A DNA stretch of 64,000 bases from CAWULT01 sp963923455 (GCA_963923455.1 CAWULT010000010.1:4982-68981); one strand, 5' to 3'; shown: positions 29,031-38,135, counted from the first letter of the stretch. The notes: generated by a model from the letters alone, not told the origin. Translations and numbers: made by a program.

Positions 29031-29618
29031 TCAGAAGTACGCGATCGAATGCAGCGTCGACGGCACGGTGATGCCGAACCGGTCGAGCGGCGTGAGCAGC
29101 GGATGCGACGTGTAGACCTCGGTCACGTACATCAGCCCGCCGCGCGTGAGGTCCAGGTTGGCCGGCAGATTCCTGATCTGCAGGTTCGTGTCGTTGTCCG
29201 AGTTGACGGCCTGGAAGTCCGGCGCGCTGCCGAACGCCCCGACCCCGACCGTCTGCAGCGTGCTCGCGGCCCCCAGGGGCCCCACCTCGTAGCGCTGGTA
29301 GAGGATGATCCGGTCGTAGTTGGCCGCCCCGGTCGTCGACACCTTCTTCAGCACCGAGAAGATCAGCTTGGAGCCGTTGGTGAAGTCGACGGGCCGCGTC
29401 ACCATCGTCTGCATCGCGACGGCGGCGTCCTGCAGCGTGACGTCGCGCGAGATCAGGTTCGACCCCTCACGGGTCAGCTTGGTCACGACGTGCTGGTCGA
29501 GCAGCGCGTAGCCCACTTCGATCACGCCCAGCACCATGATGAGCGCCAGGGGCAGGACCAGCGCCATCTCGACGATGCTCTGGCCCGACGACGACGGAAG
29601 GCGGTGCCTCGTACGCAT
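29031..29618 (-). CDS. TadE-like pseudopilin
   Basis: A 195-residue TadE-family pseudopilin. The motif SGQSIVEMALVLPLAL has a Gly/Gln processing site with Glu at +5, followed by the hydrophobic helix. The rest is a periplasmic domain of unknown fold. I start at the ATG at 29618 (MRTRHRLPSS), because the reading frame farther upstream runs through the preceding gene. It lies 2 bases after the other TadE gene and would be processed by the prepilin peptidase at 21351. Confidence 0.88.
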   Translation of the reverse strand: MRTRHRLPSSSGQSIVEMALVLPLALIMVLGVIEVGYALLDQHVVTKLTREGSNLISRDVTLQDAAVAMQTMVTRPVDFTNGSKLIFSVLKKVSTTGAANYDRIILYQRYEVGPLGAASTLQTVGVGAFGSAPDFQAVNSDNDTNLQIRNLPANLDLTRGGLMYVTEVYTSHPLLTPLDRFGITVPSTLHSIAYF

Positions 29619-29620
29619 GG

Positions 29621-30094
29621 TCAGTTGAAGCTGCGCTCGCTGAGCATCGCCGACTCCACCTCCAGGTTGACCTGCCCGTTGGTGAAGAAGCGGCTCACGA
29701 GTGGAGTGAAGAGCGTCCAGGTGTAGTTGACGCGGACCTTCGCGACGTCGCCCGGCCCGCCGATCCCCGTCTGCCACACCGTCTGCCCCGGGCGCAGGTG
29801 CGTGAACGAGAACGCGCTGTCGGCGAGCGTGATCGTTGGCGTGGCGTTGCGCATCGCCGCACGGATCGACTCCTCGCGGGTCATCGACGGCATGGTGGCC
29901 CCGGTCACGCCGAAGCGCGACGCCTGCGAGACGCCGTTCTCGAGCGCGAGGTAGACGTAGAAGATCGACGAGAAGTCGACGATCGAGAACGTCAACAGCA
30001 GCAGCAGCGGCGTGATGAGCGCCGCCTCCACCATGTTGGCCCCGCGCGACTCGCGGAGCCGGCCGACGATCCGTAGGGTGATGTACCGCTTCAT
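29621..30094 (-). CDS. tadE: TadE-like pseudopilin
   Basis: A 157-residue TadE-family pseudopilin, first gene of the second tad operon. The processing motif RGANMVEAALITPLLLLL has Gly, then Glu at +5 and the hydrophobic helix. I choose the ATG at 30094 (MKRYITLRIV); a GTG at 30118 is in frame but lies closer to the predicted transcription start. A sigma-54 type promoter lies 44 bases upstream (30138-30152), matching control of the main tad operon. Confidence 0.88.
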   Translation of the reverse strand: MKRYITLRIVGRLRESRGANMVEAALITPLLLLLTFSIVDFSSIFYVYLALENGVSQASRFGVTGATMPSMTREESIRAAMRNATPTITLADSAFSFTHLRPGQTVWQTGIGGPGDVAKVRVNYTWTLFTPLVSRFFTNGQVNLEVESAMLSERSFN

Positions 30095-30490
30095 GGCGCA
30101 CGCTGCGCGCGGCAGCACGCAGACACGCCACGGAAGTGCAGCCGACGTGCCAGCGCCGGGCGATTACGAAGGGCGCCCCCGTGCCGACGGAACCGTCAGC
30201 CGCGGTCGCCGTCCGGCGTGCGCTCCGGCCCGGACGCGCCACGCCAGCCGCTGGGGACCGGTGGCCCAACTGGCGCGAGATGAGGGAGTTGCCGGGACCG
30301 ACGCCGCCAGGTGGTGCGACGCGCCGGCTCAGACTTTCCGGCCGGGGCCAGGCGAGCCCGCGAAGTCCGGCCGGTCACGGCCGGCGCCGCGCAGGGCACG
30401 GTCAGGAAGAAAGTGCAATCGCCGTTACCATCCAGGCGAGGCGCCTGACTCGAGTCGCCGGGGTATACTCCGGCCAGACACCACATCCGC
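30095..30490. other. Divergent regulatory region between tadE and the FAH operon
   Basis: 396 bases with no credible gene. The minus strand carries the sigma-54 type promoter at 30138-30152. A GC hairpin with 7-bp arms lies at 30367-30384. On the plus strand TATACT (30464-30469) is a good -10 hexamer 22 bases before the FAH start, but I see no matching -35 box. Confidence 0.45.
30138..30152 (-). promoter_or_regulatory. Sigma-54 type (-24/-12) promoter of the tadE-tadE-tadG operon
   Basis: On the minus strand the sequence reads TGGCAC-GTCGG-CTGC: a perfect -24 element and spacing, with one mismatch (C for T) in the -12 element. Transcription would start near 30126, 32 bases upstream of the first TadE gene. 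Finding the same promoter class at both tad operons makes chance less likely. Confidence 0.7.
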
Positions 30491-31387
30491 ATGAAGTACG
30501 CGACGTTCTCCACGGTTTCCAATCCCACTCCCCGCCTGGGCGCCCTGCAGGGCGACCGCATGCTCGATCTCGCGGTCACGGCCGCCCGGCAGTGGCCCGA
30601 CGCCCCGGCGACGCTGCTGGCCCTCGTCGAGGGCGGACCCGAGGCCTGGCGCCGCATGCGCGACGTGGCGGCCGGCGCCGGCGTCGAGACCCATCTGGTC
30701 GCCGCGATCACGTGGCACGCGCCGATTCCACGGCCGCGCAAGAACGTGTTCTGCCTGGGCCTCAACTACGCGGCGCATGCGCGAGAGAGCGCGCAGGCGC
30801 GGGGCCGCGACACCTCGATCCCGACGATTCCGGTGATCTTCAGCAAGGCGCCGACCACGGTGAACGGCCCCTTCGCCGACATCCGCGTCAACCGTGCCGT
30901 GACCAGCCAGGTCGACTGGGAGGTGGAGCTCGGCGTCGTGCTCGGGCGCACCGGCGTCGACATCCCGGCGTCGCAGGCCCTGGAGCACGTCTTCGGCTAC
31001 ACGGTGATCAACGACATCAGTGCCCGCGACGTGCAGACGGCGCACATGCAATGGTTCAAGGGCAAGAGCCTCGACGGTACCTGCCCGATGGGGCCCGTGG
31101 TCGTGACGGCCGACGAATTCGGTGATCCACAGACCAAGCGCCTCACCTGCCGCGTCAACGGCGTCACCAAGCAGGACTCGAACACGAGCGACATGATCTT
31201 CCCGGTCGCCGTCATCATCGAGTGGCTCTCGAAGGGCCTGACGCTGGAGGCCGGCGACGTGATCGCAACGGGCACGCCGGCGGGCGTCGGCATGGGCCGC
31301 ACGCCGAAGGAGTTCCTCGCTGACGGCGACGTCGTCGAGACCGAGGTCGACGGCATCGGCACGCTGCGCAACCGGATCGTCGGATGA
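30491..31387 (+). CDS. Fumarylacetoacetate hydrolase family protein
   Basis: A 298-residue enzyme of the FAH superfamily, which acts on C-C bonds or enol/keto forms of aromatic breakdown products. Metal-site motifs are recognisable: WEVELGVVLGRTG, the NDISARDVQ segment and the GTPAGVGMGRTP loop. The N-terminal ~60 residues form the usual small domain. Which activity it has (hydrolase, 2-hydroxyhepta-2,4-diene-1,7-dioate isomerase or other) cannot be told. First gene of a five-gene plus-strand operon; its stop overlaps the next start (ATGA). Confidence 0.9.
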   Translation: MKYATFSTVSNPTPRLGALQGDRMLDLAVTAARQWPDAPATLLALVEGGPEAWRRMRDVAAGAGVETHLVAAITWHAPIPRPRKNVFCLGLNYAAHARESAQARGRDTSIPTIPVIFSKAPTTVNGPFADIRVNRAVTSQVDWEVELGVVLGRTGVDIPASQALEHVFGYTVINDISARDVQTAHMQWFKGKSLDGTCPMGPVVVTADEFGDPQTKRLTCRVNGVTKQDSNTSDMIFPVAVIIEWLSKGLTLEAGDVIATGTPAGVGMGRTPKEFLADGDVVETEVDGIGTLRNRIVG

Positions 31388-32001
31388 CTGACTCATCCGC
31401 GGCGGATCGGGCGGCGATTCGGGCGCTGATCGAGAACTGGGCGCTCTGGCGTGACGCCGGAGACTGGGAACGCTTCGCCACGGTCTGGCACGAGGACGGC
31501 TGGATGACGGCCACCTGGTTCCAGGGGCCCGCGCGCGCGTTCATCGACGTCAGCCGGGAAGGGTTCAACGCCGGCGTCAGCATCCTGCACTTCCTCGGCG
31601 GCTTCACCTGTGACGTCGCGGGCCTGCGGGCCATCGCGCAGACGAAGATGACCATCAACCAGCGCGCCACGGTGGACGGCGTGCTCGTCGACGTCGTCTG
31701 CACCGGCCGGTTCTACGACTTCCTCGAGAAACGCGGCGACCGCTGGGGCCTCGTGCGCCGGCAGCCGATCTACGAAAAGGACCGCATAGATCCGGTGGAC
31801 CCGGCCGCGACGCTGGCGCTCGACCGGGCCCATCTGGCGACCTTCCCGGAGGGCTACCGCCATCTCGGCTACCTCCAGTCGCGCATCGGGTTCCCCGTGA
31901 AGCCGAACCTGCCAGGGCTGCGCGGCGAGGCGGTCGAGCGCCTGTACGCCGAAGGCGCAGCATGGCTGGCCGGGTCGGAACGACCCGGCATCCCGCTCTA
32001 G
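31384..32001 (+). CDS. SnoaL/NTF2-like family protein
   Basis: A 205-residue protein whose N-terminal half fits the SnoaL-like (NTF2) cone fold: an ADRAAIRALIENWALWRD helix followed by WERFATVWHEDGWMTATWFQG. In this superfamily the pocket often holds small organic acids, hydroxylated aromatics or polyketides. The ATG overlaps the FAH stop (ATGA), so they are translationally coupled. The C-terminal ~60 residues extend beyond the core fold. The specific reaction is unknown; I infer that it handles an intermediate of the same pathway. Confidence 0.75.
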   Translation: MTDSSAADRAAIRALIENWALWRDAGDWERFATVWHEDGWMTATWFQGPARAFIDVSREGFNAGVSILHFLGGFTCDVAGLRAIAQTKMTINQRATVDGVLVDVVCTGRFYDFLEKRGDRWGLVRRQPIYEKDRIDPVDPAATLALDRAHLATFPEGYRHLGYLQSRIGFPVKPNLPGLRGEAVERLYAEGAAWLAGSERPGIPL

Positions 32002-32068
32002 CCGGCCACCCGGCTCGAGCCCGGTTCGACGGTCAGGAGGCCCACGCTCCGCGCGTGGTGGACGGCAG

Positions 32069-32866
32069 ATGGATCTCTACGCCGAGAGCGACGGCACCAG
32101 GATCGGCTACGAGGTGGCCGGACCGGAGCGGGCACCGGCCCTGCTCTTCATCAACTCTATTGGTACGACACGGGCGCTCTGGGACGCCCAGGTCCCCGCC
32201 CTGAGCGGCGCGTGGCGTGTGATCCGCTACGACGCGCGCGGACACGGGCGGTCGTCGGCGCCGGCGGGCGACTACACCGTGGCGCAGCTCGGGCGCGATG
32301 CGCTGGCCGTGCTCGACGCCGCGGGCGCGCCGGCTGCACACGTCTGCGGCATCTCGCTCGGTGGCATCACCGCGCTGTGGCTCGGCCTGCACGCCCCCGA
32401 GCGCGTGGCCAGCCTGACGCTCGCCAACACCGCCGCGCGCATCGGCAGCGTGGAGATGTGGAGCGAACGCATCGCCCTGGTGAAGGGCCCGGGCATGGCG
32501 GCCGTCGCCGACCGGGCGATGACCACCTGGTTCACGCCAGACTTCCACACCCGGGAACCGGCGACGGTGGCGCGCTTCCGCGCCATGGTCGCGGGCTGTC
32601 CGCCCGCCGGGTATCTGGGCTGCTGCGGCGCCCTGCGCGACGCGGACCTGCGCGACGACGTTGCGGCCCTCCGGACACCCGTGCTCGCCGTGGCCGGCGC
32701 CCGCGACGTCGCGACGCCGCCGGCGGGCGTCGAGTTCATCCGCGATCGGGCCGCCGGCGCACGCCTCGTCTCCTTCGACGTCGCCCATCTGAGCAATGTC
32801 GAGGCTGCCAGCGGCTTCACCGGCGCGCTGTCGGCCTTCCTGGCCGACGTGGAGGCCTCGCGATGA
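32069..32866 (+). CDS. Alpha/beta hydrolase (3-oxoadipate enol-lactonase-like)
   Basis: A 265-residue alpha/beta hydrolase. The nucleophile elbow is GISLGG, an acidic residue lies in the GARDVATPP loop and the catalytic His in FDVAHLSN. The overall pattern (LLFINSIGTTRALWDAQ, YDARGHGRSSAP) is that of PcaD, which opens the 3-oxoadipate enol-lactone in aromatic catabolism. The true substrate may differ in this operon. It follows the SnoaL gene after 67 bases and overlaps the next gene by 4 bases (ATGA). Confidence 0.88.
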   Translation: MDLYAESDGTRIGYEVAGPERAPALLFINSIGTTRALWDAQVPALSGAWRVIRYDARGHGRSSAPAGDYTVAQLGRDALAVLDAAGAPAAHVCGISLGGITALWLGLHAPERVASLTLANTAARIGSVEMWSERIALVKGPGMAAVADRAMTTWFTPDFHTREPATVARFRAMVAGCPPAGYLGCCGALRDADLRDDVAALRTPVLAVAGARDVATPPAGVEFIRDRAAGARLVSFDVAHLSNVEAASGFTGALSAFLADVEASR

Positions 32867-33453
32867 GCACGGTACCGCTGCCCGTCGACCGCCCGATCTG
32901 GGACCGCGTCTTCACCATCTCCCCGCTCGTCATCGTCGGCAGCCGCCAGCCCGACGGCACGTTCGACCTGGCGCCCAAGCACATGGCGACGCCGATGGGC
33001 TGGCAGAACTACTACGCCTTCGTCTGCAGCCCCCGGCACGCCACCTATCACAACATCCAGCGCGAGCGGCAGTTCACGGTCAGCGTGCCACGGCCCTCGC
33101 AGGTGGTCACGAGCAGCCTGGCGGCCAGCCCGCGCTGTGACGACGACTCGAAGCCGGTGCTGTCCGTGCTCCGCACCTCGCCCGCGCGGGTCGTCGACGG
33201 CGTCCTCGTCGACGACTGCACGCTCCACCTCGAGTGCCGGCTGCACAGCGTCGTGGACGGCTTCGGGCCGAACAGCCTGATTGTCGGCGAAGTCGTCGCG
33301 GCCGCGGCCGACGAGGGCGCGCTCCGCACCTCGGAACGGGACGACGGCGAGCTGCTGTTCGCCTCGCCGCTGCTCGTGTACGTCAGCCCGGGCCGCTACG
33401 CGGAGGTCCGGCAGACGGCCGCCTTCCCGTTCCCCAAGGGCTTCTCCCGGTGA
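32863..33453 (+). CDS. Flavin reductase-like (split-barrel FMN-binding) protein
   Basis: A 196-residue protein of the flavin reductase-like domain family. Its N-terminus (PIWDRVFTISPLVIVGSRQPDG) and the GWQNYYAFVCSPRHATYHNI stretch are typical of FMN-binding split barrels that supply reduced flavin or act as oxygenase partners. The start overlaps the hydrolase stop by 4 bases. No separate oxygenase gene is in this operon, so its partner is either elsewhere or the protein works alone. Confidence 0.82.
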   Translation: MSTVPLPVDRPIWDRVFTISPLVIVGSRQPDGTFDLAPKHMATPMGWQNYYAFVCSPRHATYHNIQRERQFTVSVPRPSQVVTSSLAASPRCDDDSKPVLSVLRTSPARVVDGVLVDDCTLHLECRLHSVVDGFGPNSLIVGEVVAAAADEGALRTSERDDGELLFASPLLVYVSPGRYAEVRQTAAFPFPKGFSR

Positions 33454-34598
33454 CAGCGGCCGCGGTGCGGGAGCACCTCGACGGCCAGCGGCCGGCCATG
33501 GTCGCCCTGCTGACGGAGCTGGCAGCGCTCGAGTCGCCCACCGACGACCCGGCAGCCGTCGGCCGCGCGCTCGACCACCTCGCCTCGGCGCTCGCCGAGA
33601 CCGGCCTGACGGTTCGCCGGGTCCCGGGCCGTCGCAGCGGCGGCGTGCTGATGGCGCGGCCTGCCGTGCGCGCGCGGCGCCAGCCGCTGCAGCTGCTGGT
33701 GGGCCACTGCGACACGGTCTGGCCGGTTGGCACGGTGCAGCAGATGCCGATCGGGACGGTGGGCGACGAGGTCCGCGGCCCGGGCGTGTTCGACATGAAG
33801 GGCGGACTCGTCCAGATGGTATTCGCGCTCCGCGCGCTCCGGGCGGCCGGGGTCGCGCCGCCGGCGACCCCGGTCGTCCTGATCACCTCGGATGAGGAGA
33901 CCGGCAGCCGCGACGCCAAGCCGACGCTGGTGCGCCTGGCCCGGCGGGCAGCTCGCGCCTTCGTGCTCGAGCCGGCCTTCGGCCGGGCGGGCAAGCTGAA
34001 GACGGCCAGGAAGGCCGTCGGCGAGTTCGAGATCGTGATTCGCGGCCGTGCGGCTCACGCCGGGCTGAACCCCGGCGAGGGCGCCAGCGCCATCCTCGAG
34101 CTCTCGCACCAGATTCAGCAGCTCTTCGCCCTGAACGATCCCGCGCGCGGCGTCAGCGTCAACGTCGGCACGATCGACGGCGGCATCCGGCCCAACGTGG
34201 TGGCGCCGGAGGTCCGCGCCCAGGTCGACGTGCGCGCCCCGTCCATGGACGACGTCGTCCGGCTCGACGCGGCCATCCGGGGCCTCACGCCCCACACGCC
34301 CCAGACCACGATCGAGGTGACGGGAGGCTTCAACCACCCGCCGCTCGAGCCCACGCCGCGCAATCGCGCGCTGTGGGAGCAGGCGCGCGAGCTGGGCCGC
34401 ACGCTGGGCCTCGACCTCGAGGACGCCGCCGTCGGGGGCGCGTCGGACGGCAACACGATCAGCCAGTACACGGCCACCTTGGACGGCCTGGGCTCGGTGG
34501 GCGACGGCGCGCACGCCGTACACGAGTTCGTGGACGCGTCTCGGCTCGCGGAGCGCGCCGCGCTCCTGGCGCTGCTGCTGGCCGCCCCCCTCCGTTGA
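33450..34598 (+). CDS. M20-family zinc metallopeptidase (glutamate carboxypeptidase type)
   Basis: A 382-residue M20 peptidase similar to carboxypeptidase G2. Zinc and catalytic residues are visible: GHCDTV (His and Asp), GVFDMKGG (bridging Asp), SDEETGS (catalytic Glu and zinc Glu), a Glu in LEPAFG and the terminal His in GAHAVHEF. The GTG at 33450 overlaps the upstream stop (GTGA), so it is the last gene of the coupled operon. It probably removes an amino acid from an amide conjugate. Two hairpin terminators follow. Confidence 0.9.
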   Translation: MTAAAVREHLDGQRPAMVALLTELAALESPTDDPAAVGRALDHLASALAETGLTVRRVPGRRSGGVLMARPAVRARRQPLQLLVGHCDTVWPVGTVQQMPIGTVGDEVRGPGVFDMKGGLVQMVFALRALRAAGVAPPATPVVLITSDEETGSRDAKPTLVRLARRAARAFVLEPAFGRAGKLKTARKAVGEFEIVIRGRAAHAGLNPGEGASAILELSHQIQQLFALNDPARGVSVNVGTIDGGIRPNVVAPEVRAQVDVRAPSMDDVVRLDAAIRGLTPHTPQTTIEVTGGFNHPPLEPTPRNRALWEQARELGRTLGLDLEDAAVGGASDGNTISQYTATLDGLGSVGDGAHAVHEFVDASRLAERAALLALLLAAPLR

Positions 34599-34633
34599 CG
34601 GCGGCGCGCGTCGCGCGCGGCCGTACGTGCGAA

Positions 34634-34662
34634 CGGGGTGCCCGCGGCCTGCGGACACCCCG
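34634..34662. terminator. Hairpin between convergent genes, candidate terminator
   Basis: The arms CGGGGTGcCCGC and GCGGaCACCCCG pair with one mismatch around a short loop. It lies 36 bases after the M20 stop and before the convergent TonB gene. No clear T tract follows, so it may act as a bidirectional or Rho-assisted terminator. Confidence 0.5.
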
Positions 34663-34677
34663 CTCGTACTCGAAGCC

Positions 34678-34699
34678 GGGCGGCCCCGTCGGGCCGCCC
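34678..34699. terminator. Second hairpin between convergent genes, candidate terminator
   Basis: A perfect 9-bp stem (GGGCGGCCC, loop CGTC, GGGCCGCCC) 16 bases beyond the TonB receptor stop. It probably serves the minus-strand receptor gene and works with the hairpin at 34634. Confidence 0.5.
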
Positions 34700-34714
34700 C
34701 GCGTGCACCACCGG

Positions 34715-37700
34715 CTAGAAGTCGACCGTCGCGTTCAGGCGCACGAAGCGCGGCGTGATCACCGACGTCGGGTTGTTCCAGGTGCCGCCCTGGTTCGTGT
34801 TGCCGGCGCTGTACTGATAGGTCGAGTCGAACGCCGTGGCGTAGTTGGTGTTCAGCACGTTGCCGAGGTCGAGGCCGACGTCCGCGCGCAGGCGGCCGAG
34901 GCGGAGGATCTTGGCGATGCGCATGTCCACCTGGTTGCGCCGGAAGTCCTGATACAGGCGGCGCTGGTCGAGATCGAGCAGCGCCAGGCTGGTCGTGCCG
35001 GCGGCCAGCGCACCGAACGGCAGGCGGCCGAGCGCGGACTGGATCACGGTGTTCGGCACGATCCAGGTGGCCGTGGCGCCGTCACCGGGCTGAGAGCGGA
35101 AGGTGCCGCTGACCCGCACCTCGATCTTCGGCACCGTGTACGACGCCAGGCCCCGGAGGGTCGTCAGGAACGGCTCCTTGCTGTAGCACGCCGTCGACTG
35201 CTGCAGTACGGCGCCGACCGCAATCGTCGGCTGGTCCACCTTCGTGATGGTGTCGCACCGGTCGATGATCTTGCGGCCCGTGCTCGTGCCGATCTGCAGC
35301 GTCAGGCCGTTGCGCAGCCGCGCGTTGGCCGTGAAGTCCACGCCGTGCCAGTACTCCGTCAGGTCCCCGTATCCGTTCTCGCGGGTGATGAAGTTGCTGG
35401 CCGGGCGCGGGCCGGCGGCCAGCGTCTGCGTGTAGAAGGTCATCGGGTAGCCGCCGCCGCCGGGCAGGCGCGAATCCACCGGCGCGGTCAGCGTGAACGC
35501 CTCGTAGTCGGCGGGGCTGCGCGAGAGGTCGTCGGTCACGAAGCCGTCGGACGCGCTGGGCCCGGTCCACCACCGGCGGTTGTACCCCACCTCGACCGAG
35601 ATGCGGGGCAGCACCTGCTGCTGCACGTTGACGCCCCACTGCCAGTCGTTCTGCCGCACGCCCCAGCCACCCAGCAGCTTCGGGTCGACCTGCACGAGGT
35701 TCTGCGCGGTGCGGCCGAAATTGAGGTCGTCGCCCGACAGCGCGCCGCACGTGTCCACGGACCCGGTGGCGGGACTCTGCGCCCCGAAATTCGTCAGGTC
35801 GCAGTCGATCACGTAGTCGCGGTCGTTGTCCTGCCACGCGCGGTTGTTCACGGCGCGGATGGCCTTGTTGGCCGGGTTGTTCTGCGTGTAGATGCTGTCG
35901 TTGGTCGCAGCGTCGAGATAGTGGCCGAAGTTGAACTTCACGGCCGTCTTGCCGTCGCCGAACACGTCCCACGCCGCGCCGACGCGGGGCGTGATGTCGT
36001 TGTAGGCACCGACGCCGGGCGTCTCGGAGAAGGTGATCGGCGACCGGTTGAAGATCGACGTCTTCGTCGTGCCGTTGCCGTCGGCCGGGCTGTAACTCCA
36101 CGCCCGGTCGTACCGCAAGGCGCCCTGCACGGTCACGCGGCCGCGCGTCCACGTGTCCTGCACGTAGAGCGACGTCGTCTTCGTGTGGTCGTTGAGCTGC
36201 CAGTCGGGCAGGCGGAACGTGTACGCGTTCGGCACGCCCTGGTTGAAGCGGTACTGCACGAGCGAATCCGGCGTCACGACCTTCGACTTCGCAATCAGCC
36301 AGCTGCCCTGGTAACCCACCTTCATGCTGTGCGAGCCGGTGACGTACGCCGCCGACGCGCGCCAGTTGTTCGGGTTGCCGTAGTTGTCGTTGTAGGTGGC
36401 CAGCGCGCGGTAGGCGTAGTTGGCGCGCGGGGCGTACCGGATGCCGGTCGCGGGGTTGACCGCCGTCGACTGCTCCGTCACCGAGATCAGGTCGAAGATG
36501 CCGTCCGGCGGCAGCTGGCCGGGCCCGCCGGCGTGGTAGTAGGAGAAGCGCGTCAGGCCGGCCTCGAACAGCAGCTTGTTCGTCATCGGGGCCGTCCAGG
36601 TCGCCTGCGTCATGTAGTACGGGAAGTCGAAGTAGCTCGTGTTGGCCTCGGGCGACTGCGTGGCGTTGCCGGCGGCGAGCCAGCCCGCCTCACGCGTGTG
36701 GCACCCGTCGGTCTCGACCTTCAGCGGGGCGCCTTCGCACCGCACCTGGTACTCGTGGTTGAACGAGATGCGGTTCTTCGGCGTCGCCTGCGCGGTGACG
36801 CGGCCGATGTACATCGTCCGGCCCTGCAGCTGCCGCGTCGTGACGCTGTTGTCGGGCGCCCAGTCCCACCGCGAAGCGTTGAAGGCATTGGCGTTGGCGA
36901 CGATGCCCTCCACGTTGGTCGCCGTGTCGAGCTTGCGGTAGCTGCCGAAGAACCACACCCGATCCCGCTTGATCGGGCCGCCGTAGGCGATGCTGCCGTC
37001 GTAGGACCCGATGATGCCGGGCGGCGTCGTGATGCCGACCGACCGCAGGCGGTCGTCGAGGTTGCTGCCGCGCGACCAGTCGCCCGCGTTGTTGATGAAC
37101 GCCTGGCCGCGGAACTGGTTGCCGCCGCCACGCGGGACGAGATTCATCACCGGGCCGCCGATGTCGGTCTCGCCCAGGCCGCCCGACACGACGACGGACA
37201 CCTCGTCGACGTTGACCGAGTCCAGGATGTACGAGGACACGCCGCCGCCATTGAATGCCGCGGCCACCGTCATGCCGTTCACCGTCATGCGGCCCTCGTT
37301 GGTCTGTCCACCTCGGGCGCTGAAGAACGTCATCGTGGGCGTGGCCGCGAGGCCGTTGTTGTCCACGGTCAGGCCGGGCGTCGCGTTGAGCAGCGAGCCC
37401 ACGGTGCGCGTGGCCGGGATCGCCTGAATCACCTCGGCCGCCAGCACCGTCTCGCGCTTCACGCTCTGCACGTCGACGACGGGCGTCTCGCCGGTGACCG
37501 TGATGGTCTCTTCGAGGCCGCCAACCCGCAGTTCGACGGGAATCGTCAGCACGGCGGTGCCGCCGAGTTGGATCCCCTCACGCTTCACCGTGCTGAAGCC
37601 CGGCAGCGTGAACGTCAGGGTGTAGGTGCCAGGCAGAAGGTCGATGATGCGGTACACGCCCGAACCGTCGGTGACGACCGATCGGACCCTCTCCGTCAAC

Positions 37701-37849
37701 GCGGGGCTCGCCGCTTCGACGGTCACACCGGGCAACACGGCACCCGAGGCATCCCTGACCGTGCCGGTCAAAGTGCCCTGCGCGAACGCAGCCGCTGGCA
37801 GCAGCAGCGCCAGCGCCAGCACGTGTACGAGACGAACTACAAGACGCAT
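34715..37849 (-). CDS. Oar-type TonB-dependent receptor with a carboxypeptidase-regulatory-like domain
   Basis: A 1044-residue outer-membrane receptor. The signal peptide (HVLALALLLPAAAFAQ) is followed by a CarboxypepD_reg-like Ig domain at residues ~22-105 (GTVRDASGAVLPGVTVEAA). A plug (VQSVKRETVLAAEVIQAIPA) and a long beta-barrel ending in ...VRLNATVDF follow. This architecture is expanded in Acidobacteriota and is thought to import large organic compounds. I start at the ATG at 37849, which has GGAGGCGAGGA upstream, and not 13 codons earlier. It stands alone; no SusD partner is adjacent, as usual for this subfamily. The substrate is unknown. Confidence 0.92.
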   Translation of the reverse strand: MRLVVRLVHVLALALLLPAAAFAQGTLTGTVRDASGAVLPGVTVEAASPALTERVRSVVTDGSGVYRIIDLLPGTYTLTFTLPGFSTVKREGIQLGGTAVLTIPVELRVGGLEETITVTGETPVVDVQSVKRETVLAAEVIQAIPATRTVGSLLNATPGLTVDNNGLAATPTMTFFSARGGQTNEGRMTVNGMTVAAAFNGGGVSSYILDSVNVDEVSVVVSGGLGETDIGGPVMNLVPRGGGNQFRGQAFINNAGDWSRGSNLDDRLRSVGITTPPGIIGSYDGSIAYGGPIKRDRVWFFGSYRKLDTATNVEGIVANANAFNASRWDWAPDNSVTTRQLQGRTMYIGRVTAQATPKNRISFNHEYQVRCEGAPLKVETDGCHTREAGWLAAGNATQSPEANTSYFDFPYYMTQATWTAPMTNKLLFEAGLTRFSYYHAGGPGQLPPDGIFDLISVTEQSTAVNPATGIRYAPRANYAYRALATYNDNYGNPNNWRASAAYVTGSHSMKVGYQGSWLIAKSKVVTPDSLVQYRFNQGVPNAYTFRLPDWQLNDHTKTTSLYVQDTWTRGRVTVQGALRYDRAWSYSPADGNGTTKTSIFNRSPITFSETPGVGAYNDITPRVGAAWDVFGDGKTAVKFNFGHYLDAATNDSIYTQNNPANKAIRAVNNRAWQDNDRDYVIDCDLTNFGAQSPATGSVDTCGALSGDDLNFGRTAQNLVQVDPKLLGGWGVRQNDWQWGVNVQQQVLPRISVEVGYNRRWWTGPSASDGFVTDDLSRSPADYEAFTLTAPVDSRLPGGGGYPMTFYTQTLAAGPRPASNFITRENGYGDLTEYWHGVDFTANARLRNGLTLQIGTSTGRKIIDRCDTITKVDQPTIAVGAVLQQSTACYSKEPFLTTLRGLASYTVPKIEVRVSGTFRSQPGDGATATWIVPNTVIQSALGRLPFGALAAGTTSLALLDLDQRRLYQDFRRNQVDMRIAKILRLGRLRADVGLDLGNVLNTNYATAFDSTYQYSAGNTNQGGTWNNPTSVITPRFVRLNATVDF

Positions 37850-38080
37850 TCCTCGCCTCCTCAGGAGATACCCGGCTGGCGCAGCCACGCTGGCCGCGCC
37901 GCGCAGCCGGTCCCCGCGACCGACGGATGGTACCTCAATCGGGGGGGCACGACCACAGAAATACTCGCGCCGTATCAGCTCACACGTTCAGGGTATGAAC
38001 GGCGCGAATTCGCGCGTCGAGCGCGGCCTCGTGTCAGGGGCTGGCCGCGGGAGCGGCCGGGCGAGTGCTGGAGAAAGAAC

Positions 38081-38114
38081 GACGGGCGGGTCCGGCTACC
38101 CGAACCCGCCCGTC
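38081..38114 (-). terminator. Terminator after the small secreted protein gene
   Basis: The perfect 11-bp arms GACGGGCGGGT and ACCCGCCCGTC enclose a 12-base loop that can pair further (CGG/CCG). On the minus strand a pyrimidine-rich tail, GTTCTTTCTCC, follows. It lies 21 bases past the stop of the gene at 38136. Confidence 0.75.
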
Positions 38115-38135
38115 ACGATTACAGCCCGACCGAGG

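Noticed and set aside
29619..30269. An N-terminal extension of the TadE-like gene at 29031 by more than 200 codons
   Set aside because: It runs through the other TadE gene in a different frame and is Arg/Gly/Ala-rich; the pseudopilin motif requires a start near 29618.
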